Shown here in pieces: positions 36,261 through 43,888 of a stretch of DNA of 55,772 bases. The first letter of the stretch is position 1. Every line of letters starts with the position of its first letter. The stretch is from Bradyrhizobium sp. ORS 375 (lineage in GTDB: Bacteria > Pseudomonadota > Alphaproteobacteria > Rhizobiales > Xanthobacteraceae): contig NZ_CAFI01000453.1 in NCBI RefSeq assembly GCF_000239775.1, positions 1 to 55,772 on the forward strand. Direction: 5' to 3'. The translations under genes and the position numbers were made by a program. Under the pieces are notes generated by a model. That model was given only the letters and a program-made list of their open reading frames with translations. It was not told where the DNA came from and did no database searches.

Positions 36261-37688
36261 GTGAGGGCGTTCAGAGCTCCGAAAGAGTCGCTTGGCGATC
36301 TCAATGCGGATGTTGCGGCCATGCTGGTGGCCGCAGCGTCCGACATTGCGCTCGCGCTCGACGCCGACGGCAACATTCAGGACCTGGCCTTTCAGCAGGC
36401 CGGTCTCCCGCTTGAATTGAGAAACACAGACGAGTGGATCGGCCGATCCTGGCAAGCAACAGTGTCCGAGGAAAGCCAGACCAAGCCAGAGCTGCTATTA
36501 GCCGAAGCCTCGGAGCGCAAGGTGTCGCGCTGGCGCGAGGTGCGCTACCCGGCCGCGCGCGGGCCTGACATCCCGATCCTGTTCGCGGTCGTCGCGATCA
36601 AGGGCGCGGCCCGCTACATCGCGGTCGGCCGCGACGTGCGCGCAACGGCCGCGCTCCAGCAGAAGCTGATCGAGGCGCAGGTCGCGATCGAGCGCGATTA
36701 TTCGCGCATGCGCAACGCCGAATCGCGCTACCGGATCCTGTTCCAGATCACCGCCGAGCCGGTGCTGATCATCGACGCCACGAGCCACCGCATCGTCGAG
36801 GCCAACCCGGCCGCGGCCGCACTGCTCGACCATGGCGCCGCGAACCTGATCGGCAAGCTGTTCCCCGACGCGCTGCTGATCGACGACCAGTCGCTCTCGC
36901 AATCGTTGTCGCTGGCGATCCGCTCGCAAGGCAAGATCGAGCGCGTCAGGATCACGCTCGACGGCGGCCGCGACTATCTGCTCGACGGCACCTTCTTCCG
37001 CCAGGACACCTCGTCGTTCTTCCTGCTGCGCTTCTCGCCGCAATATGGCCAGCCGGCACTGCCGAAATCGTCCGACGTCAACACCCAGCTGGTGCAGTTC
37101 GTCGAATCGGCGCCCGACGGCTTCGTCATCACCGACATGGACGGCCGGCTGCTGCACGCCAACGCCACCTTCCTGCAGCTCGCCCAGATCGAGAACATGC
37201 ACCAGATCATGGGCGAGACGATCGACCGCTGGATCGGCAAGTCGGCGATCGACTTCTCGGTGATGCTCAGCAATCTGCGCCAGCACGGCACCTTGAAGCT
37301 GTTCTCGAGCGTGGTCCGCGGCGAGCATGGCTCGCCGGTCGACGTCGAGATCTCCGCCACCACGGTCGGCGCGCCGGGCCAGGCCCGGCTCGGCTTCACC
37401 ATCCGCAATGTCGGCCCGCGCATCTCCGGTGACGGCGGCGACCACGCCTTCATCCCGCGCTCGCGCGAGCAGCTCGCCGAGCTGATCGGCCGCGTGCCGC
37501 TGAAGGAGCTGGTGCGCGAGACCACCGACGTGATCGAGCGGATGTGCATCGAGACCGCGCTCAAGCTGACCGGTGACAACCGCGCCACCGCCGCCGAGAT
37601 GCTCGGGCTCAGCCGCCAGAGCCTCTACGTCAAGCTCAGGCGCTACGGCCTCGCCGAGCCGAGCGAGGAAGACAGTCAATTGGAATAG
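36261..37688 (+). CDS. ppsR1: PpsR/CrtJ transcriptional regulator with one cysteine (PpsR1 type)
   Basis: The product of 475 residues from GTG 36261 has an N-terminal PAS-like region, a Q-linker helix (IEAQVAIERDYSRMRNAESRYRILFQ), two PAS domains (ITAEPVLIIDATSHRIVEANPAAA; VESAPDGFVITDMDGRLLHANATFL) and a Fis-type helix-turn-helix (NRATAAEMLGLSRQSLYVKLRRYGL). It has exactly one Cys, residue 429, in RMCIETALKL at the DNA-binding end. From memory, the ORS278 PpsR1 is an unusual redox-sensitive form acting through a single Cys. TTG 36258 or ATG 36204 are alternative starts. It follows aerR and precedes bchG. Confidence 0.93.
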   Translation: MRAFRAPKESLGDLNADVAAMLVAAASDIALALDADGNIQDLAFQQAGLPLELRNTDEWIGRSWQATVSEESQTKPELLLAEASERKVSRWREVRYPAARGPDIPILFAVVAIKGAARYIAVGRDVRATAALQQKLIEAQVAIERDYSRMRNAESRYRILFQITAEPVLIIDATSHRIVEANPAAAALLDHGAANLIGKLFPDALLIDDQSLSQSLSLAIRSQGKIERVRITLDGGRDYLLDGTFFRQDTSSFFLLRFSPQYGQPALPKSSDVNTQLVQFVESAPDGFVITDMDGRLLHANATFLQLAQIENMHQIMGETIDRWIGKSAIDFSVMLSNLRQHGTLKLFSSVVRGEHGSPVDVEISATTVGAPGQARLGFTIRNVGPRISGDGGDHAFIPRSREQLAELIGRVPLKELVRETTDVIERMCIETALKLTGDNRATAAEMLGLSRQSLYVKLRRYGLAEPSEEDSQLE

Positions 37689-37732
37689 CTGCCGTTGGGC
37701 AGACTGCAGCCGGAACAGTTGGAAGAGTTGCA

Positions 37733-38659
37733 ATGACCGAGATCGCGCCCATCCCGCTTTCGCCAAAGATTCCGTCAAGCATTCCGTCAAGGCTTCATCC
37801 CTCGGCCGTTCTCGAGCTGCTCAAGCCGATCACCTGGTTTCCACCGATCTGGGCATTCGGCTGCGGTGTGGTGTCGTCGGGCGCACCGCTGGCGCCGCGC
37901 TGGCCGATCGTGGTTGCAGGTCTCGTACTCGCCGGACCGATGGTGTGCGCCACCAGCCAGGCGGTCAACGACTGGTTCGACCGCCATGTCGATGCGATCA
38001 ACGAGCCGGACCGGCCGATCCCGTCGGGCCGCATTCCCGGCCGCTGGGGCCTGTATATCGCGTTGATCTGGACGGTGCTGTCGCTCGGCGTCGCCACCCT
38101 GCTCGGCACCTGGGGCTTTGCCGCCGCCGCGCTCGGCCTCGCGCTCGCCTGGGCCTATAGCGCGCCGCCGATCCGGCTGAAGCAGAACGGCTGGTGGGGC
38201 AACAGCGCCGTCGGCCTTTGTTATGAAGGCCTGCCGTGGATTACGGCGGCGGCGATCATGAGCGCAGAGGCGCCATCCTGGCCGGTACTCGCAATCGCCC
38301 TCCTCTACAGCATGGGCGCCCATGGGATCATGACCCTGAACGACTTCAAGTCGGTCGGCGGCGACCGCGTCAGCGGCGTCAATTCGCTGCCGGTGCTGCT
38401 CGGTCCCGAGCGCGCCGCCCGCCTCGCCTGCATCACCATGGCGCTGGCGCAGGTCGCGGTGCTCGGTCTCCTCATCGTCTGGAGCCGTCCGGCGCATGCC
38501 ATGATCGTCGCCGCGCTGGTCGCGGCCCAGCTGGTGCTGATGCGGCGGCTGATGACCAATCCGCGCGAGCTCGCGCCCTGGTACAACGGAACGGGCGTGC
38601 TGCTCTATGTGCTGGGCATGCTGGTTTCAGCCTTCGCGCTGGCGGGGATGTCGGCATGA
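37733..38659 (+). CDS. bchG: Bacteriochlorophyll synthase BchG
   Basis: The UbiA-family membrane prenyltransferase of 308 residues attaches a geranylgeranyl or phytyl chain to bacteriochlorophyllide a. The prenyl-diphosphate motif NDWFDRHVDAINEPDRPIPSGR and the second Asp-rich segment (LNDFKSVGGDRVSGVNSLPV) are intact, with about eight membrane segments. GGAAGAG precedes the start. It overlaps the next gene by 4 bases (ATGA), forming the bchG-bch2-bchP unit. Confidence 0.97.
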   Translation: MTEIAPIPLSPKIPSSIPSRLHPSAVLELLKPITWFPPIWAFGCGVVSSGAPLAPRWPIVVAGLVLAGPMVCATSQAVNDWFDRHVDAINEPDRPIPSGRIPGRWGLYIALIWTVLSLGVATLLGTWGFAAAALGLALAWAYSAPPIRLKQNGWWGNSAVGLCYEGLPWITAAAIMSAEAPSWPVLAIALLYSMGAHGIMTLNDFKSVGGDRVSGVNSLPVLLGPERAARLACITMALAQVAVLGLLIVWSRPAHAMIVAALVAAQLVLMRRLMTNPRELAPWYNGTGVLLYVLGMLVSAFALAGMSA

Positions 38660-39987
38660 CCTCGGCCCCCGCTCCGCTCTCCTGGTTCGGCATCGTCAGG
38701 CTCGGCCTGGTGCAGACGGCGCTCGGCGCCGTGGTGGTGCTGACGACCTCCACCCTGAACCGCGTGATGGTCATCGAGCTGGCGTTGCCGGCGATGATCC
38801 CCGGCCTGCTGGTCGCGATCCACTATGCGATGCAGGTGCTCAGGCCCTGGCTCGGCCACGGCTCCGATGTCGGCGGCCGCCGCTTCGCCTGGATCGTCGG
38901 CGGCATGGCGGTGCTCGCCGCGGGCGGCCTGCTCGCCGCTGCCGCCACCGCGCTGATGGCGAGCCAGCTCATGCTCGGCCTCGTCGTTGCGGTGATCGCC
39001 TTCATCATGATCGGCGTCGGCGTCGGCGCCGCCGGCACCTCGCTTCTGGTGCTGCTCGCCAAGCGCACCGCGCCGGAGCGGCGCAGCGCCGCCGCCTCGA
39101 TCGCGTGGATCATGATGATCGCAGGCTTCATCGTCACGACCGCAGTCGCCGGCAAGGCGCTCGATCCGTTCTCCGGCGAGCGGCTGATGATGGTGTCCGG
39201 CACGGTCTCGGCGATTGCGATGGTGCTGACGCTGCTCGGCGTCTGGGGCATCGAGCAGCCCGAGCTGTCTACCGGGAAGGCTGCAACGAAAGCCGAGCGC
39301 AGCGGCTTCATGGAGGACTTCCGCGAGATCTGCAGGGAGCCGCAGGCGCGGCGCTTCGCGATCTTCATCTTCGTCTCGATGCTGGCCTATAGCGCGCAGG
39401 ACCTGATCCTGGAGCCGTTCGCCGGCAGCGTGTTCGGCATGACGCCGGGCCAGACCACGCAGCTCTCGTCGGTGCAGCACATGGGCGCGCTGATCGGCAT
39501 GATCCTGATGCCGGCGATGGCGAGCCTGCATGCCGACTGGCGGACGCGGCCGCAGCCCTGGATCATCGGCGGCTGCCTCGCCTCGGCGCTGGCGCTGCTC
39601 AGCCTGGTCGCCGCCGCGACCGTCGGCCCGGCTTGGCCGCTGCGCGCCTCCGTGCTGCTGCTCGGCATCACCAACGGCGTCTACGCGATCGCGGCGATCG
39701 GCGCGATGATGAACATGGTCAGCGAAGGCCGCGACAATCGCGAGGGCACACGGATGGGCCTGTGGGGCGCCTCGCAGGCGATCTCGTTCGGCATCGGCGG
39801 CTTCGTGGGCACCGCGGCGGCTGATGCCGCGCGTGCCTTCATGCCATCGACCGCCTCGGCCTATGCGGCGGTGTTCGCCGCCGAAGCCGCCTTGTTCGTT
39901 CTCTCCGCCTGGCTCGCGATCTGGATCAAGCGTCCGCGCGAGCAGACCTCAGCGCTTGCAGCACAGCCGGCCAACCAGGGAGCCTAG
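38656..39987 (+). CDS. Bch2/PucC-like BCD-family MFS protein
   Basis: The product has 443 residues and about twelve hydrophobic segments. The start FGIVRLGLVQTALGAVVVLTTSTLNRVMVIELALPAMIPGLLVAIHYAMQVLRPWLGHGSD matches the bacteriochlorophyll-delivery subfamily. It is a paralogue of LhaA at 25023-26453 and sits between bchG and bchP, where Rhodobacter carries ORF428 (bch2). The likely role is handling or delivery of pigment during assembly; the substrate is unproven. Confidence 0.9.
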   Translation: MTSAPAPLSWFGIVRLGLVQTALGAVVVLTTSTLNRVMVIELALPAMIPGLLVAIHYAMQVLRPWLGHGSDVGGRRFAWIVGGMAVLAAGGLLAAAATALMASQLMLGLVVAVIAFIMIGVGVGAAGTSLLVLLAKRTAPERRSAAASIAWIMMIAGFIVTTAVAGKALDPFSGERLMMVSGTVSAIAMVLTLLGVWGIEQPELSTGKAATKAERSGFMEDFREICREPQARRFAIFIFVSMLAYSAQDLILEPFAGSVFGMTPGQTTQLSSVQHMGALIGMILMPAMASLHADWRTRPQPWIIGGCLASALALLSLVAAATVGPAWPLRASVLLLGITNGVYAIAAIGAMMNMVSEGRDNREGTRMGLWGASQAISFGIGGFVGTAAADAARAFMPSTASAYAAVFAAEAALFVLSAWLAIWIKRPREQTSALAAQPANQGA

Positions 39988-39989
39988 CG

Positions 39990-41201
39990 ATGAGCACCTC
40001 GACCTCCTCCGAGACGTTCGATGTCGTGGTCGTCGGCGGCGGCCCCGCCGGCGCCACTGCTGCCAACGACCTCGCCCGGCAGGGCCATCATGTGCTGCTG
40101 CTCGATCGCGCCGGGCGCATCAAGCCGTGCGGCGGCGCCATCCCGCCGCGGCTGATCAACGAGTTCGAGATTCCGGATCATCTGCTGGTGGCGCGCATCT
40201 CCGCGGCCCGCATGGTGTCGCCGAGCAACCGCGACGTCGACATGCCGATCGACGGCGGCTTCGTCGGCATGGTCGATCGCGAGCACTACGACGAATGGCT
40301 GCGCAAGCGCGCTGCGGACGGCGGCGCGATCCGCCGGACCGGCAGCTTCAACGAACTTACTCGCGACGATGACGGCATCGCGGTGGTGCATTACGAGACC
40401 CGCATGGACGATGGCAGCGTCCGGCAGGCCAGCGTGCGCGCCCGCGCGGTGATTGGTGCGGATGGCGCGGTCTCGGCGGTCGCGCGCCAGTGCATCCCTC
40501 AGGCCAGCGAGATCCGCTACGTCTTCGCCTATCACGAGATCATCCGCTCGCCCGACCGCAGCCACCCGCTGTTCGATGCGACACGCTGCGACGTCGTCTA
40601 TCGCGGCCAGCTGTCACCGGATTTCTACAGCTGGGTGTTCCCGCACGGCCCGACCACTAGCATCGGCACCGGTAGCGCTCATAAGGGCTTTTCGCTGCGC
40701 GGCTCGGTGGCCCAATTCCGCAAGGCGGCTGCGCTCGACGATCTCGAGACGATCCGTCGCGAGGGCGCGCCGATTCCGTTGAAGCCGCTGTCACGCTGGG
40801 ACAATGGCCGCGACGTCGTGCTCGCGGGCGACGCCGCCGGCGTCGTCGCGCCCGCCTCCGGCGAAGGCATCTATTATGCGATGGCCGGCGGCCGCGCAGC
40901 GGCCGATGCCGTCGCGCTGTTCCTGAAAACTGGCGATGCGAAGGCGCTCGCCACCGCCCGCAAAACCTTCATGCGCAAGCATGGCGCGGTGTTCTTCATC
41001 CTCGGCATGATGCAGCGCTACTGGTACACGAACGACGCCCGCCGTGAGCGCTTCGTCGCGATCTGCCGTGACAAGGACGTCCAGCAGCTGACTTGGGACG
41101 CCTACATGAACAAAGAGCTGGTGAAGGCCAAGCCGCTGTCGCACGTCCGCATCTTCTTCAAGAACATCGCCCACCTCACCGGGCTCGCGAAGGCGGCCTG
41201 A
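39990..41201 (+). CDS. bchP: Geranylgeranyl reductase BchP
   Basis: The flavoprotein of 403 residues reduces the geranylgeranyl tail of bacteriochlorophyll to phytyl. FAD-binding GGGPAGATAANDLARQGH lies at the N-terminus; LLDRAGRIKPCGGAIPPRLI, VIGADGAVSAVARQC and GDAAGVVAPASGEGIYYAM follow as in the family. It starts 2 bases after bch2, with GGGAG upstream. Confidence 0.97.
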   Translation: MSTSTSSETFDVVVVGGGPAGATAANDLARQGHHVLLLDRAGRIKPCGGAIPPRLINEFEIPDHLLVARISAARMVSPSNRDVDMPIDGGFVGMVDREHYDEWLRKRAADGGAIRRTGSFNELTRDDDGIAVVHYETRMDDGSVRQASVRARAVIGADGAVSAVARQCIPQASEIRYVFAYHEIIRSPDRSHPLFDATRCDVVYRGQLSPDFYSWVFPHGPTTSIGTGSAHKGFSLRGSVAQFRKAAALDDLETIRREGAPIPLKPLSRWDNGRDVVLAGDAAGVVAPASGEGIYYAMAGGRAAADAVALFLKTGDAKALATARKTFMRKHGAVFFILGMMQRYWYTNDARRERFVAICRDKDVQQLTWDAYMNKELVKAKPLSHVRIFFKNIAHLTGLAKAA

Positions 41202-41213
41202 GCTGCTCACGTG

Positions 41214-41483
41214 ATGGATGAGCTGTTTCGCAGCCCGCATGTGGTGGACCTGATCCTGGCCGTGGTGGTGGTGGAGCTTGCGGCGGTGACGTTGGTCTGG
41301 CGCCGTTATCGCCGCGGCGTCAGCCCGCGGGCGCTGCTGCCAAATCTTCTGGCCGGCGTGTTCCTGCTGCTGGCGCTACGCTGCGCGCTGACCGGCGCGC
41401 CGTGGTTCTGGTTGGCAGCCTGCCTGGCTGCCTCCGGCGTCGCCAACGTGGCTGATCTCAAGCAGCGGTGGCGACGGTCATGA
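41214..41483 (+). CDS. Small membrane protein after bchP
   Basis: The product has 89 residues and two or three hydrophobic helices (VVDLILAVVVVELAAVTLVW, LLPNLLAGVFLLLALRCAL, APWFWLAACLAASGVANVADL) with basic loops (RRYRRG) and tail (KQRWRRS). It starts 12 bases after bchP in the same direction, so it is probably co-transcribed. GTG 41211, directly before the ATG, is an alternative start. I recall small proteins of this kind after bchP in related clusters but know of no function. Confidence 0.75.
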   Translation: MDELFRSPHVVDLILAVVVVELAAVTLVWRRYRRGVSPRALLPNLLAGVFLLLALRCALTGAPWFWLAACLAASGVANVADLKQRWRRS

Positions 41484-41570
41484 TCCGCTCGAACGGATAG
41501 CGCCGGCAGGGCCGCAGTGCCTTCCGGAGGGCGGCCTGTTAGCGGTTGCCAAGCGGCTGACACACCCACG

Positions 41571-41694
41571 CTGTCATCCCGGCGAAAGCCGGGATCCATA
41601 ACCACCGGCGGCTGTGGTGGGAACTGCGAGCAACGCAGACCTTGTCCGCCAACACGCATCGCGCGGTATGGGTCCCGGCGTTCGCCGGGACGAC
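41571..41694. repeat. Bradyrhizobium-type long inverted-repeat element
   Basis: The arms at about 41573-41600 and 41667-41694 (CCCGGCGAAAGCCGGGATCC and GGTCCCGGCGTTCGCCGGGA) are complementary over about 28 bases with 3 mismatches, and each arm is itself a small hairpin. Elements of this sequence are, as I recall, scattered through Bradyrhizobium genomes. It accounts for most of the 270-bp gap between the small membrane protein and cycA. Confidence 0.8.
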
Positions 41695-41716
41695 AACGGA
41701 GTGTGTGGATGGGCCC

Positions 41717-41744
41717 GGAGCGGCGCTCACCTGAGCGCCGCTCC
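41717..41744 (-). terminator. Hairpin downstream of cycA
   Basis: A perfect 13-bp stem (GGAGCGGCGCTCA at 41717-41729, TGAGCGCCGCTCC at 41732-41744) with a 2-base loop lies 9 bases beyond the cycA stop. No T tract follows on the cycA strand. Confidence 0.65.
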
Positions 41745-41753
41745 GCTATCCCC

Positions 41754-42188
41754 TCACTTCTTCTCCGAGAACGTCTTCAGATAGGCGATGACGTCCTTGC
41801 GCTGCTGTTCGTTGGCGAGCTTGAACACCATCTTGGTCGAGCCGGTAGCCTGGTCCGCCTTGCCCTTCTCGGTCAGATATTTCTTCAGGAACGCGCTGGG
41901 ATCCGCGAGATATTCGAAGATGTTGTCGTCGGTCCAGACCAGCCCGGCCTCGCCGGCGTGCTTGTTCAGCTCGGAATAGGCAAACCCCGGATAGGTGCCG
42001 GTCGGGCGTCCGACCACCCCCGTCAGCACCGGGCCGACCGCATTCTTGGCATCGGGTCCGATGCGGTGGCAGGTCATGCATTGCTTGAAGACCTGCTCGC
42101 CTTTCGCAGCGTCACCGCCGTCCAGCGCGAATGCGGCGCCTGCCGACGTTGCAATCACGACTGCCGCAATCAAACCCGATTTGAGCAT
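41754..42188 (-). CDS. cycA: Cytochrome c2, periplasmic electron donor
   Basis: The precursor has 144 residues with a signal peptide (MLKSGLIAAVVIATSAGAAFA). The heme motif is Cys37-Met-Thr-Cys40-His41 and the likely axial Met is Met120 in GSTKMVFK; NAVGPVLTGVVGRPTG and YLKTF are typical of the c2 family. It would reduce the photo-oxidised reaction centre and link it to the bc1 complex. The start at 42188 is preferred over ATG 42194 because AGGAGG touches the latter but lies 6 bases before the former. A PpsR-type box lies 35 bp upstream. Confidence 0.94.
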   Translation of the reverse strand: MLKSGLIAAVVIATSAGAAFALDGGDAAKGEQVFKQCMTCHRIGPDAKNAVGPVLTGVVGRPTGTYPGFAYSELNKHAGEAGLVWTDDNIFEYLADPSAFLKKYLTEKGKADQATGSTKMVFKLANEQQRKDVIAYLKTFSEKK

Positions 42189-42194
42189 CTGCAT

Positions 42195-42200
42195 CCTCCT
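42195..42200 (-). promoter_or_regulatory. Ribosome binding site that decides the cycA start
   Basis: AGGAGG directly abuts ATG 42194 and lies 6 bases before ATG 42188, so only the second ATG has normal spacing. Confidence 0.75.
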
Positions 42201-42222
42201 GAATTGCCGTTTTGTTAGTCCA

Positions 42223-42240
42223 TGTGATTTGCACCTTACA
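42223..42240 (-). promoter_or_regulatory. PpsR-type box upstream of cycA
   Basis: TGTGATTTGCACCTTACA is an exact TGT-N12-ACA, though it lacks the CAA/TTG inner palindrome of the strongest boxes. It is positioned for control of cycA and lies far from ppsR2. Confidence 0.5.
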
Positions 42241-42517
42241 GGTATCAATGTCATGCCACCTTGTCATGCCCACTTCAGGCAAAAGTGAGCGAATAAGTCG
42301 CAGTTCGAACATGCGTTGAGCGCAGGAATACCAACGAAGGTTGCATGCTCGGAAATAAGCCTTGACACCGAAGGCGCTGCGTGGACTAACGACATTCTCA
42401 AGACTCTCAATACGTTAGCGGGATGCGGCGCAACACCTTCAAAATGCGCGCCAAATGAGAGTGGCCGCGCTCCCGTGAGCGTCTTTCGAGGGTGCCAAGA
42501 TAACGGGTGCCAAGGCC

Positions 42518-43888
42518 ATGGCCGAGTTTCACGGTCCACGACCCGACGTGACATTGCTGCTCGACATGGACGGCGTGATCCGCGAGGCCACGCTGTCTCC
42601 GAACATGTCGGCGGAGAACGTCGACGTGTGGCTGGGCCGTGCGTGGTCCGAAATTGTCGACGATGCGAGCGAGAAGATCGAGCGCATCATGCAGGACACC
42701 AAGCGCACCGGCATCTCCGCGTTCCGCCAGATCACGCAGCGGTTCCCGAGCGGCCTCGAGCTGCCGATGGAGTTCACCACCGTGCTGCTCGGCGGCCGCG
42801 CCGGCATGCTGGCGATCGGCAAGAACCTGCAGGCCGTCGCGGAGCTTCAGGCGCGGCTGATCTCGGCGCAGCAGACCATCGAGCGCGACTACTGGCGCCT
42901 GCGCGAGATCGAGACGCGCTATCGCCTGGTGATCGAGGATTCCAACGAGGCCGTGCTACTGACCAAGGTCGCGGACCTGCGCATCGTCGAGGCCAATCGC
43001 ACCGCGGCTGCCGCGCTCGGCGTGTCGAGCCGGCGCCGCGACAATCTGGTCGGGCGCGAGTTCCTGCACGAGATTCCGGACAAGGACCGCGAGCCGGTCG
43101 AGTTGATGCTGCGGCGGGTGCGCGACCAGGGCAAGGCCCCGGGCATCGTGATCCATCTCGGCGAGGACGCCGCGCCCTGGATGCTCCGGGGCTCGCTGAT
43201 GACCAGCGACAACGCGCCGATGTTCCTGCTGCAGATGGCGCCGATCGGCAAGTCCATCCAGCCTGGCCCGGTCACGGATGATCCGGAGAGCCTGATCGAT
43301 AATCTTCCGGACGCCGTGATCAGCATCGACGGCACCGGCGGCATCAGGCGCGCCAATCGCGCCTTCCTGGAGCTGGTCGAGATCGGCTCGAAAGAGGCGC
43401 TGATCGGCGAGAAGCTGAGCCGCTGGCTGACGCGCCCCGGCGCTGACCTGGCGGTGCTGATCTCCAATGTCGAACGCCATGGCATGGTCCGGCTGCTCTC
43501 GACCACCATCCAGGGCGAGCTGGGAACCGAGACGGAGGTCGAGATCTCGGCGGCGGCGCATGGGCAGGACAGCCAGCGCCGGATCGGCCTCGTCCTGCGC
43601 AACATCGCCCGACGGTTGTCGCCGACGGCCGAGCATGACAATCTGCGGGCCGCGCTTGCGGGTATCAATGAATCCGTCGGCAAGACACCGCTGCGCGATC
43701 TGGTGAGGAGCACGGTGGAGGTGGTCGAGCAGCATTACGTCCGCGCTGCGCTCGAACTGGCCAATGGGAACCGCACCTCGGCGGCCGAAATTCTCGGTCT
43801 GAGCCGCCAGAGTCTTTACGCCAAGCTTGATCGGTATAATCTCAGCCAACTCGAAGAAAACGGCGAGGAAACCGAAAAGGGGAGCTAG
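42518..43888 (+). CDS. ppsR2: PpsR regulator lacking cysteine (PpsR2 type)
   Basis: The product has 456 residues with the PpsR domain order: N-terminal PAS, Q-linker helix (LISAQQTIERDYWRLREIETRYRLVIE), two PAS domains (NEAVLLTKVADLRIVEANRTA; LPDAVISIDGTGGIRRANRAFL) and a Fis-type helix-turn-helix (NRTSAAEILGLSRQSLYAKLDRYNL). There is no Cys at all; the position of the PpsR1 Cys is Tyr (EQHYVRAALEL). It therefore cannot sense redox by disulfide. It directly abuts bphP. In R. palustris and ORS278 the PpsR beside BphP is, from memory, a repressor relieved by far-red light through BphP. Confidence 0.94.
   Translation: MAEFHGPRPDVTLLLDMDGVIREATLSPNMSAENVDVWLGRAWSEIVDDASEKIERIMQDTKRTGISAFRQITQRFPSGLELPMEFTTVLLGGRAGMLAIGKNLQAVAELQARLISAQQTIERDYWRLREIETRYRLVIEDSNEAVLLTKVADLRIVEANRTAAAALGVSSRRRDNLVGREFLHEIPDKDREPVELMLRRVRDQGKAPGIVIHLGEDAAPWMLRGSLMTSDNAPMFLLQMAPIGKSIQPGPVTDDPESLIDNLPDAVISIDGTGGIRRANRAFLELVEIGSKEALIGEKLSRWLTRPGADLAVLISNVERHGMVRLLSTTIQGELGTETEVEISAAAHGQDSQRRIGLVLRNIARRLSPTAEHDNLRAALAGINESVGKTPLRDLVRSTVEVVEQHYVRAALELANGNRTSAAEILGLSRQSLYAKLDRYNLSQLEENGEETEKGS

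Larger units (their letters stand above)
42189..42517. other. 329-bp divergent region cycA-ppsR2
   Basis: The region contains the cycA ribosome site, a TGT-N12-ACA box at 42223-42240, and a TTGACA at 42362-42367 that could be a -35 element for ppsR2 with a weak -10 17 bases later. No gene is seen. Confidence 0.5.

Noticed and set aside
41571-41694. Possible insertion sequence or attachment site
   Set aside because: The inverted arms are only about 28 bases and there is no transposase; it fits a small palindromic intergenic repeat.
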